Shown one piece after another: positions 55,350 to 63,998 of a DNA stretch of 64,000 bases. The first letter of the stretch is position 1. Each line of letters begins with the position of its first letter. The stretch is from positions 17,623 to 81,622 of the forward strand of contig JAKASJ010000015.1 of assembly GCA_021819085.1 (NCBI GenBank), written 5' to 3'. The DNA is from Pseudomonadota bacterium. Its GTDB lineage: Bacteria; Pseudomonadota; Gammaproteobacteria; Acidiferrobacterales; UBA6901. A program made the position numbers and the translations under genes. Below the pieces are notes generated by a model. That model was not told where the DNA came from. It made no database searches and was given only the letters and a program-made list of their open reading frames with translations.

Positions 55350-56306
55350 TTAACCATAGATCGTGTCGAGTTCGGTACCGGCAACCCGGTCAAAAAACCG
55401 CGCCCGGTACAGCAGTCTACTTTTACTGCGCTCCGCGCAATCTGTAAAGCCGCTGCGATTATGCAGCACGTTGTTGCACAGCAGGCCCTGGCCGGCAGCA
55501 AGCCGGTGGTGGAACACATACGGCGATCCGTCTTCCAAAAGCCGCTCCAGGAACTGCACCGCATCCCGGGTGACGGAATCCTGCTTCCAGACGATGCTGC
55601 GCGTCCTCGCCGTGTAGCGCATGAGCAGGCTCGCACTTCGGCTGCTGACCGCAAACACGGGGCCGCTCTGGACCGCCCGTACCTCGCTGCCGCCTTCGGT
55701 ATTTGCCGGGATGGTCATGGCATCGTCCGCCATGAGGGCGCGCACGTATTGCGGCGCCGCGTCACGCATCAGGATGTAGACGATTTCGTGATCGAGAAGG
55801 GCATTTTCGCCTCCGGTCGCTGCGGGGCGAACACAGTGCAAGACCATCCCTTCGATTGCCCGCGCGGGCGGATTGTAATAGCCGTCGGTATGCCACAGCA
55901 ACCGGCGGTCAGAATACGGTATGTAGCCGCGGCCGGATTTCCCAGGCACAACCTGCAGCGAGCTGATACCGTCGTCATCGGCCAGGGAGTTGGCATCCAG
56001 GCGGTGCATGCCGAACTTTTCGCCAAGCACCCGGGGGATAGCCTTATCCGCTTCTTCGCCTACACGGCTGGCGTAGATCACCATATTGGTTTTGGCGCAC
56101 ACACGCCGCAGCTCGGACTCCTCGGCCCGCGTCAGGGCGCGCGGATCTCCGACTTCGACAATCAGCGCGTCGGCCCTGGCGGGGTAGCCCTCGAGCTTCC
56201 ATGCCCGCCAACGCTGGTAGGCCGCCTCGTCGTCGAATGAAAACGGTCCGGAACGCGTAAGCGTCCCACCATGGCCGGCGCCGGACGGCTGGAATGAATT
56301 ATTCAA
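55350..56306 (-). CDS. TauD/TfdA-like Fe(II)/2-oxoglutarate dioxygenase
   Basis: A 318-residue member of the TauD superfamily. The iron motif is H-T-D in LLWHTDGYYNPP (about residue 139), the distal His is in NNVLHNRSGF, and the closing Arg is in SRLLYRARFF. TauD-type enzymes hydroxylate a carbon next to a leaving group, releasing sulfite from sulfonates in TauD itself; here the substrate is unknown. It begins at TTG 56306 with GGAG five bases upstream. It is the first gene of the minus-strand set divergent from dsrAB, separated from dsrA by 557 bases. Confidence 0.82.
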   Translation of the reverse strand: MNNSFQPSGAGHGGTLTRSGPFSFDDEAAYQRWRAWKLEGYPARADALIVEVGDPRALTRAEESELRRVCAKTNMVIYASRVGEEADKAIPRVLGEKFGMHRLDANSLADDDGISSLQVVPGKSGRGYIPYSDRRLLWHTDGYYNPPARAIEGMVLHCVRPAATGGENALLDHEIVYILMRDAAPQYVRALMADDAMTIPANTEGGSEVRAVQSGPVFAVSSRSASLLMRYTARTRSIVWKQDSVTRDAVQFLERLLEDGSPYVFHHRLAAGQGLLCNNVLHNRSGFTDCAERSKSRLLYRARFFDRVAGTELDTIYG

Positions 56307-56863
56307 GAGAACTCCAGGGCTCCAAAGCTGGAAACACGGGCCTGCCCCGCAGGCCGCCAGCAGAGATTGGGCGGCATTCTACGAGAAATCCGGGCTTCGC
56401 GGGCATCATTTCTGCAATAAATGGCGACTGCCGGCGACGCTCCTATATCTCTTATGGATAGGTACATAAAATTCGGCACATTATATAAGGTATTGTTTAC
56501 GTGAATAAACCCTCGCGGCCTGCCTTTGTTCAAGGCAGCGATATCCTGTTTCCCTATCCCTATTGGTAGGTAATTCAGGTTCTTTTACCCCCCCAATGAA
56601 GGATGTATTTGAAACAAGCCCCCCAACTAGACTCGCTCCCCGAACTGAGCTTGCGCCATGGAAGCTACGGAATGGCCCATGCTGAACTCAGATCGCGGAT
56701 CGGGCATGCAGGGCATCCGATCCGGGAACCCGGACACCGGAATGCGGCGCCTGCCCGTGAGAGAACCGTTGTCGCGAGACGAGTGAAATGATGCTGAGCC
56801 TGCATCGCAAAAAGCGGGCCAGCCAATGCAAGTCCTTGCCGTACGCACAGGAGGCAGTCAACG
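56307..56863. other. Divergent control region between the dioxygenase gene and dsrA
   Basis: About 557 bases with no convincing gene. It includes a GCCTGC-CCC-GCAGGC hairpin near the dioxygenase start (56340-56354) and an AT-rich central part (56440-56515). The GTTTA-N6-TAAAC dyad lies in this centre, and GGATAGG and GGTAGG elements recur at about 56455 and 56567. The leader before dsrA is long and could carry regulation. Confidence 0.5.
56495..56510. promoter_or_regulatory. GTTTA-N6-TAAAC dyad in the dsr control region
   Basis: GTTTACGTGAATAAAC is a perfect five-base inverted repeat with a six-base spacer in the AT-rich centre of the divergent region. It is a candidate operator for both directions; the binding protein is unknown. 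Confidence 0.3.
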
Positions 56864-58159
56864 ATGCAAAACGCACCAAAAAACCCTCAGAAGCATGCGA
56901 CTTTTGTTCCTAAGGAAAAAAAGTCGACCAAGCCATTCCACGAAACGCCGATGCTCGACCAGCTCGAGAGCGGTCCATGGCCCAGTTTCGTTACCGGCCT
57001 CAAGCGGCTAGCTCATGAAAACAACATGATGGTGGATCTGCTGGGGCAGCTGGAACATTCCTATAAGACGCGGACCGGCTACTGGAAGGGTGGGACCGTG
57101 AGCGTATTCGGCTACGGGGGCGGCATCATTCCGCGCTTCTCCGAAGTCGCCAAGATGTTTCCCGAATCGAAGGAATTCCACACGCTCCGCGTCCAGCCGC
57201 CCGCCGGCAACCATTACACGACCAAGATCCTGCGCCAGCTCTCCGATTCCTGGAACAAGTGGGGTTCCGGTCTGATCGCGTTCCATGGACAAACCGGCAA
57301 CATCATGTTCATCGGATCCACGAGCGACAACGTGCAGCACTTTTTCGACGAGATCAACGAATACGGATTCGATCTCGGCGGCGCCGGCCCGTGCGTGCGC
57401 ACGGCGATGTCGTGCGTGGGTGCTGCCCGCTGCGAGCAGTCCAACTGCAACGAGCAGAAAATCCACCGTCTGCTGGTCAACAACTTCATCGATGACATGC
57501 ATCGCCCGGCGCTGCCGTACAAGTTCAAGTTCAAAGTCTCGGGCTGCCCGAACGACTGCATGAACTCGATCCAGCGCTCGGACATGGCGGTAATCGGCAC
57601 CTGGCGTGACGACATGCAGGTGGACCAGAAAGAAGTCCAGGCATTCGTGGCCAGCAGGGGCCGCAAGTATGTCATCGACAACGTCGTCAGCCGCTGCCCC
57701 ACGCAGGCTTTGTCGCTCAACGACGACGATACGCTCGACGTGGACAACCGCAACTGCGTTCGCTGCATGCATTGCATCAACGTCATGACCAAGGCGCTTT
57801 CGCCCGGCAAGGACAAGGGCGTCACCGTCCTGATCGGTGGCAAGCGTACGCTGAAGATCGGCGACACCATGGGCACCGTAATCGTTCCGTTCATGAAACT
57901 CGAGAACGACGACGACTACGAAAAGCTCAAGGAAATCGCCGTCAACACGATCGATTTCTGGGCTGAGAACGGCCTGGAGCACGAGCGCTGCGGCGAGATG
58001 ATAGAGCGCATCGGACTTGTCAATTTCCTCGAAGGCATCGGATTGGATGTCGATCCCAACATGATCAACCATCCCCGTACGATCTCGTACATCCGCACGG
58101 ACGAGTGGGACAAGGAAGCTGAAAAGTGGTTCGAACGCAAGAAACAGGCAGCCGGCTGA
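56864..58159 (+). CDS. dsrA: Dissimilatory sulfite reductase, alpha subunit
   Basis: A 431-residue alpha subunit of the siroheme enzyme DsrAB. The siroheme-coupled [4Fe-4S] cysteines are C177, C184, C190, C195 and C228, C232 (SGCPNDC), and the inserted ferredoxin domain has C278 and C298-x2-C301-x2-C304. In sulfur oxidisers it works in reverse, oxidising sulfur delivered as DsrC-trisulfide to sulfite; the direction here is inferred from phosphoribulokinase and sulfur-uptake genes. AGGAGG lies nine bases before the ATG. dsrB follows by 83 bases. Confidence 0.98.
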   Translation: MQNAPKNPQKHATFVPKEKKSTKPFHETPMLDQLESGPWPSFVTGLKRLAHENNMMVDLLGQLEHSYKTRTGYWKGGTVSVFGYGGGIIPRFSEVAKMFPESKEFHTLRVQPPAGNHYTTKILRQLSDSWNKWGSGLIAFHGQTGNIMFIGSTSDNVQHFFDEINEYGFDLGGAGPCVRTAMSCVGAARCEQSNCNEQKIHRLLVNNFIDDMHRPALPYKFKFKVSGCPNDCMNSIQRSDMAVIGTWRDDMQVDQKEVQAFVASRGRKYVIDNVVSRCPTQALSLNDDDTLDVDNRNCVRCMHCINVMTKALSPGKDKGVTVLIGGKRTLKIGDTMGTVIVPFMKLENDDDYEKLKEIAVNTIDFWAENGLEHERCGEMIERIGLVNFLEGIGLDVDPNMINHPRTISYIRTDEWDKEAEKWFERKKQAAG

Positions 58160-58242
58160 AACGGCGTCAGGCACAGATGGCACATGCCCGTGCGACGGGC
58201 GTGAACCGAACGACATGCTGAAAGTGACAGATTGGAGGTTCC

Positions 58243-59322
58243 ATGGCTGAACAGGCCGCAATGCGTCAACCGATTGAAAGCGGATGCCCGGACGGGTTCC
58301 AGTACATGCATCCGCTCATGATCAAGAACTACGGCAACTGGAAATATCACGATCGTCCGCGCCCCGGCGTCCTGCACCACGTGGCGCACGGCGGCGACGA
58401 GATCTGGACGGTGCGCGCCGGCACCCAGCGCCAGCTCGGGCCTTACGAGATCAATCTGCTGTGTGACATCATCGACAAGTATGCGGACGGCTACGTACGC
58501 TTCACCATCCGCAGCAATCTCGAAATCATGGTCGACAAGCTCGAAAAGGTTGAGCCGCTGATCCAGGCGCTGACCGATGCCGGCTATCCGGTCGGCGGCA
58601 CCGGCAACTCGGTGACCATGATTTCCCACACCCAGGGCTGGCTGCACTGTGATATTCCCGGCACCGATGCCTCGGGGGTGGTGAAGTCGCTGATGGACGA
58701 GCTCTATGAAGAGTTCATCCACGAGGAAATGCCGAACCGGGTGCATATCACGACCTCGTGCTGCCAGATCAACTGCGGCGGCCAGGGCGATATCGCCATC
58801 AACATCCAGCACACCAAGCCGCCGAAGATCAATCACGATCTCGTGGCCAACATCTGCGAACGGCCCTCGGTGGTGGCACGCTGTCCGGTGGCGGCCATCC
58901 GCCCGGCGATGGTCAACGGCAAGCCCTCGCTCGAAGTCGATGAGAAGAAGTGCATCTGCTGCGGGGCCTGCTATCCGCCCTGCCCGCCGATGCAGATCAA
59001 CGACCCGGAGCATTCGAAGATCGCGATCTGGGTGGGCGGCAAGAACTCCAACGCCCGCTCCAAGCCGATGTTCCACAAGCTCGTGGCGGCCGGCATTCCC
59101 AACAACCCGCCACGCTGGCCCGAGGCCGCGGCGATCGTGAAGAATATCCTGCGCGTCTACAAGGAAGACGCCAAGGACTGGGAGCGAATGGGTGAGTGGG
59201 TGGAGCGCATCGGCTGGCCGCGCTTCTTCGAGCTGACCGGTCTGCCGTTCACGAAATTCCACATCGACAACTGGCGTGGCTCGCGTGCAAGTCTGAATTC
59301 GTCGACCCATATCCGCTTCTAG
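58243..59322 (+). CDS. dsrB: Dissimilatory sulfite reductase, beta subunit
   Basis: A 359-residue beta subunit that pairs with DsrA in an alpha2-beta2 enzyme. Siroheme/cluster cysteines are C136 and C173-C174-x3-C178, with C214, and the ferredoxin domain has C237-x2-C240-x2-C243-x3-C247. GGAGG lies four bases before the ATG. It ends the operon: an intrinsic terminator starts 107 bases after the stop. The usual next genes dsrE, dsrF, dsrH and dsrC are absent, so they must lie elsewhere or be missing. Confidence 0.98.
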   Translation: MAEQAAMRQPIESGCPDGFQYMHPLMIKNYGNWKYHDRPRPGVLHHVAHGGDEIWTVRAGTQRQLGPYEINLLCDIIDKYADGYVRFTIRSNLEIMVDKLEKVEPLIQALTDAGYPVGGTGNSVTMISHTQGWLHCDIPGTDASGVVKSLMDELYEEFIHEEMPNRVHITTSCCQINCGGQGDIAINIQHTKPPKINHDLVANICERPSVVARCPVAAIRPAMVNGKPSLEVDEKKCICCGACYPPCPPMQINDPEHSKIAIWVGGKNSNARSKPMFHKLVAAGIPNNPPRWPEAAAIVKNILRVYKEDAKDWERMGEWVERIGWPRFFELTGLPFTKFHIDNWRGSRASLNSSTHIRF

Positions 59323-59428
59323 CGGAGGAGGTCGGGTCTCCGGTACTGACCCGGTTGCCGGATTTTGGGGCGGACGCAGGCACGATGACCTGCGGAGCGG
59401 CTCCGTGGTGATGAGGTTTCCTGTGCGT

Positions 59429-59455
59429 ACGGTGCAAGGATGCACCGTTTTTTTT
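59429..59455 (+). terminator. Intrinsic terminator of dsrAB
   Basis: An eight-pair stem (ACGGTGCA / TGCACCGT) with an AGGA loop is followed directly by eight T residues. This is the clearest rho-independent terminator in the window. Confidence 0.9.
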
Positions 59456-59785
59456 CCCTGACCGACATTCTGGTGCGGGACCTGGTCGCGGGCCCCGCAG
59501 TTTCGTGCGTCTGCGTCGGCTTCCGCTTGCAATCACCCAGATGCCGACCGTCGTGGCGACGAAACCGCGGAATCGGGCGCCGAGCGGTGAATCTCCCGAC
59601 TACATCTGTTCTCAAACTCCCATAAAATCGTATCGGACAAAGAGCAAGCGCGGGCGGGGCGTGTTCATGCCTCCGACGGCCGATGTTCCAGGGGATGCAG
59701 ACCTGTGAAAGCCGGTATCTCTGTCTTAATGCGCCGCGCGCGGCGTGCGAACAGCAGTAAGCAATAGTGCATGGAGGTGTGCCTG
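59456..59785. other. Gap between the dsrAB terminator and the PilZ gene
   Basis: About 330 bases with no supported gene. It should hold the promoter of the PilZ gene; no strong elements are seen. Confidence 0.5.
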
Positions 59786-60187
59786 ATGAAAAGGAATGCG
59801 AGCTACGAGCGGTTCGGCAGACGCGACGATGACGGTGGAAACTGGTTGGCGCGCATCGCCGGAGGTGCAGGCAGACCGGACCAGCGCCGCAGCCAGCGCA
59901 GGTCCATTACCATGGAAGTCACGCTCGGCCAGTGTCTGACCTGTTTCGGAAAGTGGACGATCCGTAACCTGAGTCTGCACGGGGCATTCCTCGTGGGGGC
60001 ACTGGAACCGGTGCCGGTCGGCACACTTCTGGATGTCGCTTTCCGCCACGCGCCCAGGGGTGTGCCGGTCATGCGTTACGTGGCGGCACGTGTTGTCCGG
60101 GTGGAATCGGAAGGTTTGGCGCTCAATTTCAGCAGATACGGCAAGGTGGTTTATACAGACCTTGTGGCGTTGCTGTGCCCGATGTAG
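59786..60187 (+). CDS. PilZ domain protein
   Basis: A 133-residue protein whose PilZ domain covers about residues 25-130. It carries the RRSQRR-type N-terminal arginines (RxxxR of c-di-GMP binding), and the core I-R-N-L-S-L-H-G-A-F-L is a variant of D/NxSxxG. It probably senses cyclic di-GMP and links it to motility, adhesion or polysaccharide. I use ATG 59786 (GGAGG at eight bases) rather than the ATG 15 bases upstream. It converges with phosphoribulokinase. Confidence 0.87.
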   Translation: MKRNASYERFGRRDDDGGNWLARIAGGAGRPDQRRSQRRSITMEVTLGQCLTCFGKWTIRNLSLHGAFLVGALEPVPVGTLLDVAFRHAPRGVPVMRYVAARVVRVESEGLALNFSRYGKVVYTDLVALLCPM

Positions 60188-60235
60188 CGCCATGTCCGCC
60201 GGCGACTGTCCCCGCGCTTGACGCGCGGGGTGGGG

Positions 60236-61171
60236 TCACTTTTCGCACAACTGGTATATGAGTGGTGCGCAAATGACTTCGAGCGCATGCCCGATGTAGC
60301 TGCCAGGTATCACGAGGGTGTTGGGACGCGACATGAAAGAACCGTGGATCTTGCGCAACAACTCCGGAAAGTTGAAGCGGTACGGTTCGCGAAAGCGAAT
60401 GACAACGACGCTCTCGTTGTCCGTGGGAACGTCACGGGAGATAAAGGGATTTGACGTGTCCACAACGGGGACGCGCTGAAAATTGATGTCAGTGACGGAG
60501 AACTGAGGCACGATGAAATTCACGTAATCGCGCATGCGCCGCAATATCGTATCGGTCACCGCCTCCGCAGAGTAGCCCCGGGTGCGAGTATCACGATGTA
60601 TTTTCTGGATCCACTCAAGGTTGACAACCGGAACCACCCCGAGCAGCAGGTCGACATGCCGAGCGACATCCACCCCGTTACCGCTGTCGCTCCGGGTCGA
60701 TCGTCGTTCGATTACGATCGGATTGTGTGACGGGCTCATTTGCCGGCGGGTCCAGGCGCGCGCCATGACGCCGCCGTGCAGACCTTCGTAGAAAAGCAGA
60801 TCCGTCCCAGGAGGCAGCAGTTCCCAGGGCGTAAAGGTGCCCGGCTCCTGGCCAAGTTCCCTGCAGTTCTCCTCGGTGACGCTCTGCCTGATCCTTCCGC
60901 TGCCATTGCGGCCATATTCCGCGAACAGTGTCTCGAGCTGTTCGAACAGATTGGTGTCCGGCCCGAAGTGGCTCAGAGCCAGCCCGGCCACCTGTGCCTG
61001 GGCGATCACCTGCGCCATGGTTTCGCGGTCGTAGCGCTGAAAGCTCTCGCCTTCGACAAAAGCGGCAGAGATCCCCTGACGGTGGAATATGTCGCTGAAA
61101 GCGTGCCGGATCGTGGTCGTGCCTGCACCGGCAGATCCGGTAACCGCAACGATGGGATGCGCTTTCGACAT
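60236..61171 (-). CDS. prkB: Phosphoribulokinase
   Basis: A 311-residue proteobacterial-type phosphoribulokinase that makes ribulose-1,5-bisphosphate for Rubisco with ATP. The P-loop reads GSAGAGTTTI, the Lys-free form normal for this class; other stretches are EGESFQRYD, ENCRELGQEPGTFTPWE and FYEGLHGG. It is cytoplasmic. ATG 61171 begins MSKAHPIVAVTGSAG; the frame upstream is rejected. Its presence supports autotrophic CO2 fixation. No other Calvin-cycle gene is in the window. Confidence 0.95.
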   Translation of the reverse strand: MSKAHPIVAVTGSAGAGTTTIRHAFSDIFHRQGISAAFVEGESFQRYDRETMAQVIAQAQVAGLALSHFGPDTNLFEQLETLFAEYGRNGSGRIRQSVTEENCRELGQEPGTFTPWELLPPGTDLLFYEGLHGGVMARAWTRRQMSPSHNPIVIERRSTRSDSGNGVDVARHVDLLLGVVPVVNLEWIQKIHRDTRTRGYSAEAVTDTILRRMRDYVNFIVPQFSVTDINFQRVPVVDTSNPFISRDVPTDNESVVVIRFREPYRFNFPELLRKIHGSFMSRPNTLVIPGSYIGHALEVICAPLIYQLCEK

Positions 61172-61358
61172 AGGGGGCCATCCGCCATTCCAGTGAGGGG
61201 CCGGGTGGATCGCAACCGCTGCACCACAAAGGGGCAATGGCACTTCACCATATTGGGACGGGGTCCCGGGTATGTCAAACTCTGGATCGGTGGCAGGCTT
61301 CCATAACTGGTAGGGCGGGCGGTACCATGCAGTATGAAGTTAATTCGAGGCAATGCGG

Positions 61359-61697
61359 ATGGCAAAGAAGTGCTTGTATCGTGTGACGTTTCTCAATCAG
61401 GGCAAGGTTTACGAGCTTTATGCCAAGCGCGTGAGCCAGGGTGATCTGTATGGATTTATCGCGGTCGAGGGCATTACATTCGGGGAGAAATCCTCAGTGG
61501 TGATCGATCCGGGCGAGGAGCGTCTGAAAGCTGAATTCGACGGTGTTCAGGTTACGCGCATCCCCCTGCATGCGATCGTTCGCATCGACGAGGTGGCAAA
61601 ACAGGGTACTGCCAAAATCGTACCGATGAGCGGCAAGGCGGACGAAGCTTTGGCCTTGGTACGCCAGATCGGCCCGTTTGCCGAGACCCCGCCGTAA
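61359..61697 (+). CDS. DUF1820 family protein
   Basis: A 112-residue cytoplasmic protein of the DUF1820 family, common in gammaproteobacteria (YRVTFLNQGKVYELYAKRVSQGDLYGFIAVEGITFGE, VVIDPGEERLKAEFDGV). Function is unknown. The ATG at 61359 has GAGG at eight bases; the ATG two codons earlier sits too close to it. A short hairpin (GCCGG-N5-CCGGC, 61744-61758) lies between its stop and the IS element. Confidence 0.87.
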   Translation: MAKKCLYRVTFLNQGKVYELYAKRVSQGDLYGFIAVEGITFGEKSSVVIDPGEERLKAEFDGVQVTRIPLHAIVRIDEVAKQGTAKIVPMSGKADEALALVRQIGPFAETPP

Positions 61698-61865
61698 GGC
61701 AAACCAGGATAGCCCGCCCTGCTTTCCGGCAGCCCGCCGCCATGCCGGGCTAGCCGGCAACCTGTTTTCCGGTCCATTTTCGGGTATCCCGACCGTCGGC
61801 GGCATGCTTCCCGCCACGGTATGCCAATACACCCTCTCAAAGGTCTGTCTCCGGGGTAGTTCTGC

Positions 61866-61886
61866 CTAGCCTGGATTTCCACGGCG
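61866..61886 (+). repeat. Left terminal inverted repeat of the IS
   Basis: A 21-bp sequence starting CTAGCCTGGATTTCC and ending ACGGCG, identical in inverse to 63978-63998. Similarity decays beyond it apart from GCTAA at a matching distance. Confidence 0.9.
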
Positions 61887-61921
61887 GCGGATTGAGCTAA
61901 GAGCAAGGCCGTTTGCGCGGC

Positions 61922-63658
61922 TCACGCAGTCAAAACGAGCGGCCTATCGTTCCACCAGGGGACAGGGACGGGGGTGTTCATCAATCCGGAGGCTAGCACG
62001 ATGGGCAGGTGAGCACGACGGTGGAAGCGAACCTGCACCTGGTCTGCGGTGATGACAACGGTGGCCGGCATGTCGATGAGGTCGCGGAAGATCATTCGCG
62101 CCTGAGCGTCGGCGTAGCCACGCATGTTTTTGGCGAGCAACCGATACAGGCCGCTGGCGATAACGAGCAGCGACATGTCGAAGTCGACTTTGAGGCCGAC
62201 GGCTGAAGACAGTGCGTTCATATGGAAGAAGCGCACGGCGTCGGATAGCGCATTCTCGATGAGCATGCGCTGCGCGTAGCGGGTGATGAGTTTCGGTGCG
62301 GTACTTTTGCGGTCATTGGTCAGCAGGATCGTCGGTTCGTCGTGGCCCAGGTCCTGGATGAACAGTTGACGAAAGCTTGCGCCGGCCAGCGTGATGGTCT
62401 GCTCAAATACCCGGGGCGTGCGGAACTTGCGAGCCGGGACGTCGAGTTCGATGGTGCGCCACGCCGAACGCGGCAGCAGCATGACTTCCTTGAGCAGCGC
62501 CGCGGACCGTCGGCGCAGCGTCATGAAGGTGATGCCCATTGCATCGAGGCGGGCGAGATTGGCATAGGTAGTGAGCTGGGAGTCAAAGACCAGATGCCGG
62601 GGCTTCTCGCCATGGGATTTTTCCCAGAACGAGATAAACCGAAAGATCTCTTCGGCCTCCTCGCCCTTGCGCAAATCCGCGTTGGCGTAGCAGAAGGCGT
62701 GCCCGTCGGCATCTTGTGCCAGAAAGGTCAGGATGCTCGTCTGCCGGCGCGAGCGCATGGAGACGTAATGGCGCTCGATGACGGGGTCTTCACCGTAGTA
62801 CGGGACGGAGTGAAAGTCGAGGTTGAAGGAACGTCCCGGCAGCAGCTCGTCACCGGCGATCCGGTGTTGATAGGCCCCCAAGAGCGCGGTGTTCTGCGCA
62901 GGGGTGATATGGGAGGAATACTCCGACAGATAGCTCTTCTTCGGAAAAGCATTGAGGCCCGCAAACAGCGCAAGACCCTCATCGGCAACCAACGCCATGA
63001 CATGGCTTTTGCGTTCGATCGACCAGAGCTTCAGGGCGAGCGAGGCGCGTAGCGCATGGGGCGCCGGGATCATCTTCGAGCCGCGCAACCGCGCACTCTT
63101 GGCCAGCGTCTCCAGGGATAGCCGCACCAGATACGGAACGAACAAGAATAAGCCGCCGCAGCGGGTCTGGAACTCACGGGGCGCCAGGGCGAAGCGGCGC
63201 ACATCGGCCACCGCTTCGATCGTGGCGCGGGGCCGCTCGGGACGCTCCTCATCGCGCCGCCGTGGGAGCGGTGCGAATCCTTCGACCTTCAGCACTTCGC
63301 GCACCGCGGTCGGACTGAGTGACAGATTGCTCTCCTTCAGCGACTCGCTGATCTCGTAGACCGAATAGTTGCGCTTGCGCAGCGCCACGATCAGATCGCG
63401 CGCGGCGGACTTCTTCGGTTGATCCTTTGGCCCCGGGCGCGGGGAGACGAAGAACACCGGATCGGTCTCGCGCCGGAAGTGATGGCAGAGGACCTGGAAG
63501 GAGCCGGCGCTGTAGCCGAAGTCGCGGGCGACTTCGCGGGAGGGTCGTCCCTCGACGAAATAGGCGCGCAGCGCCTCGTATTGGCGCTGCTTGGCTGAGG
63601 CCGGGCTCAGGAAGAAGCGTCGGCAGCGACTTAGGTCTTTTGGTGCATCGTCCTGCAC
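61922..63658 (-). CDS. DDE transposase of the IS
   Basis: A 578-residue transposase. The N-terminal helix-turn-helix region (about 20-60, YEALRAYFVEGRPSREVARDFGYSAGSFQVL) and a second one (about 85-125) bind the ends. The DDE catalytic candidates are Asp in SFNLDFHSVPYYGED (about 280), Asp in HLVFDSQLTTYANL (about 355) and Glu in MLIENALSDAVRFF (about 465), an IS4-like pattern with a long core. The frame is intact, so the element may be active. It starts at GTG 63658, the first possible start. The exact IS family is not assigned. Confidence 0.9.
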   Translation of the reverse strand: MQDDAPKDLSRCRRFFLSPASAKQRQYEALRAYFVEGRPSREVARDFGYSAGSFQVLCHHFRRETDPVFFVSPRPGPKDQPKKSAARDLIVALRKRNYSVYEISESLKESNLSLSPTAVREVLKVEGFAPLPRRRDEERPERPRATIEAVADVRRFALAPREFQTRCGGLFLFVPYLVRLSLETLAKSARLRGSKMIPAPHALRASLALKLWSIERKSHVMALVADEGLALFAGLNAFPKKSYLSEYSSHITPAQNTALLGAYQHRIAGDELLPGRSFNLDFHSVPYYGEDPVIERHYVSMRSRRQTSILTFLAQDADGHAFCYANADLRKGEEAEEIFRFISFWEKSHGEKPRHLVFDSQLTTYANLARLDAMGITFMTLRRRSAALLKEVMLLPRSAWRTIELDVPARKFRTPRVFEQTITLAGASFRQLFIQDLGHDEPTILLTNDRKSTAPKLITRYAQRMLIENALSDAVRFFHMNALSSAVGLKVDFDMSLLVIASGLYRLLAKNMRGYADAQARMIFRDLIDMPATVVITADQVQVRFHRRAHLPIVLASGLMNTPVPVPWWNDRPLVLTA

Positions 63659-63977
63659 ATATACACTTTACTACTACCATCCGTTGTGTCAAGCGTTGGA
63701 TATGAGATCAATCTATGGTTGTGAAGACAAAGGCTATAGATTCGGCCTAAATCGCCTTCTATCACTGGACTACTGATATTTGGAAACCGAGGGTGGTGGC
63801 AATATAGAAAATACAGTACATCTATCCCGATGCACTATACACACTAATGTTATACCCCAGAAGGACGGGCAAGCGGATGGGTCAATCCGGCATTTAGGCC
63901 GAGAAAACTGAAGGTTGGTAGATACATGGCCGACGCGCGCAAGCGACGCAGGCAGCCCAGCAATTAGCCGATCAGCG
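63659..63977. other. Non-coding part of the IS upstream of the transposase
   Basis: About 320 bases inside the IS, AT-rich, with no second reading frame. It should contain the transposase promoter, read toward the left. Confidence 0.6.
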
Positions 63978-63998
63978 CGCCGTGGAAATCCAGGCTAG
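63978..63998 (-). repeat. Right terminal inverted repeat of the IS
   Basis: The inverse of the left repeat, ending GGCTAG two bases before the window edge. Confidence 0.9.

Larger units (their letters stand above)
61866..63998. mobile_element. Complete insertion sequence of about 2.13 kb
   Basis: Bounded by a 21-bp perfect inverted repeat (61866-61886 and 63978-63998) that begins CTAGCCTGGATTTCC. It encodes one DDE transposase on the minus strand (61922-63658). The outer CTAG is itself a palindrome, so it may be a four-base target duplication instead of part of the repeat, giving an element of 61870-63994. Only two bases of right flank are in the window, so a longer duplication cannot be tested. 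The region before the transposase (63659-63977) is AT-rich. Confidence 0.85.

Noticed and set aside
53675-56306. CRISPR array near the Cas6-like gene
   Set aside because: I looked through 52-60 kb and the long intergenic regions for regularly spaced direct repeats of 24-40 bases and found none.
57008-59532. Long minus-strand frames opposite dsrA and dsrB
   Set aside because: dsrA and dsrB are certain; the antisense products have no family features.
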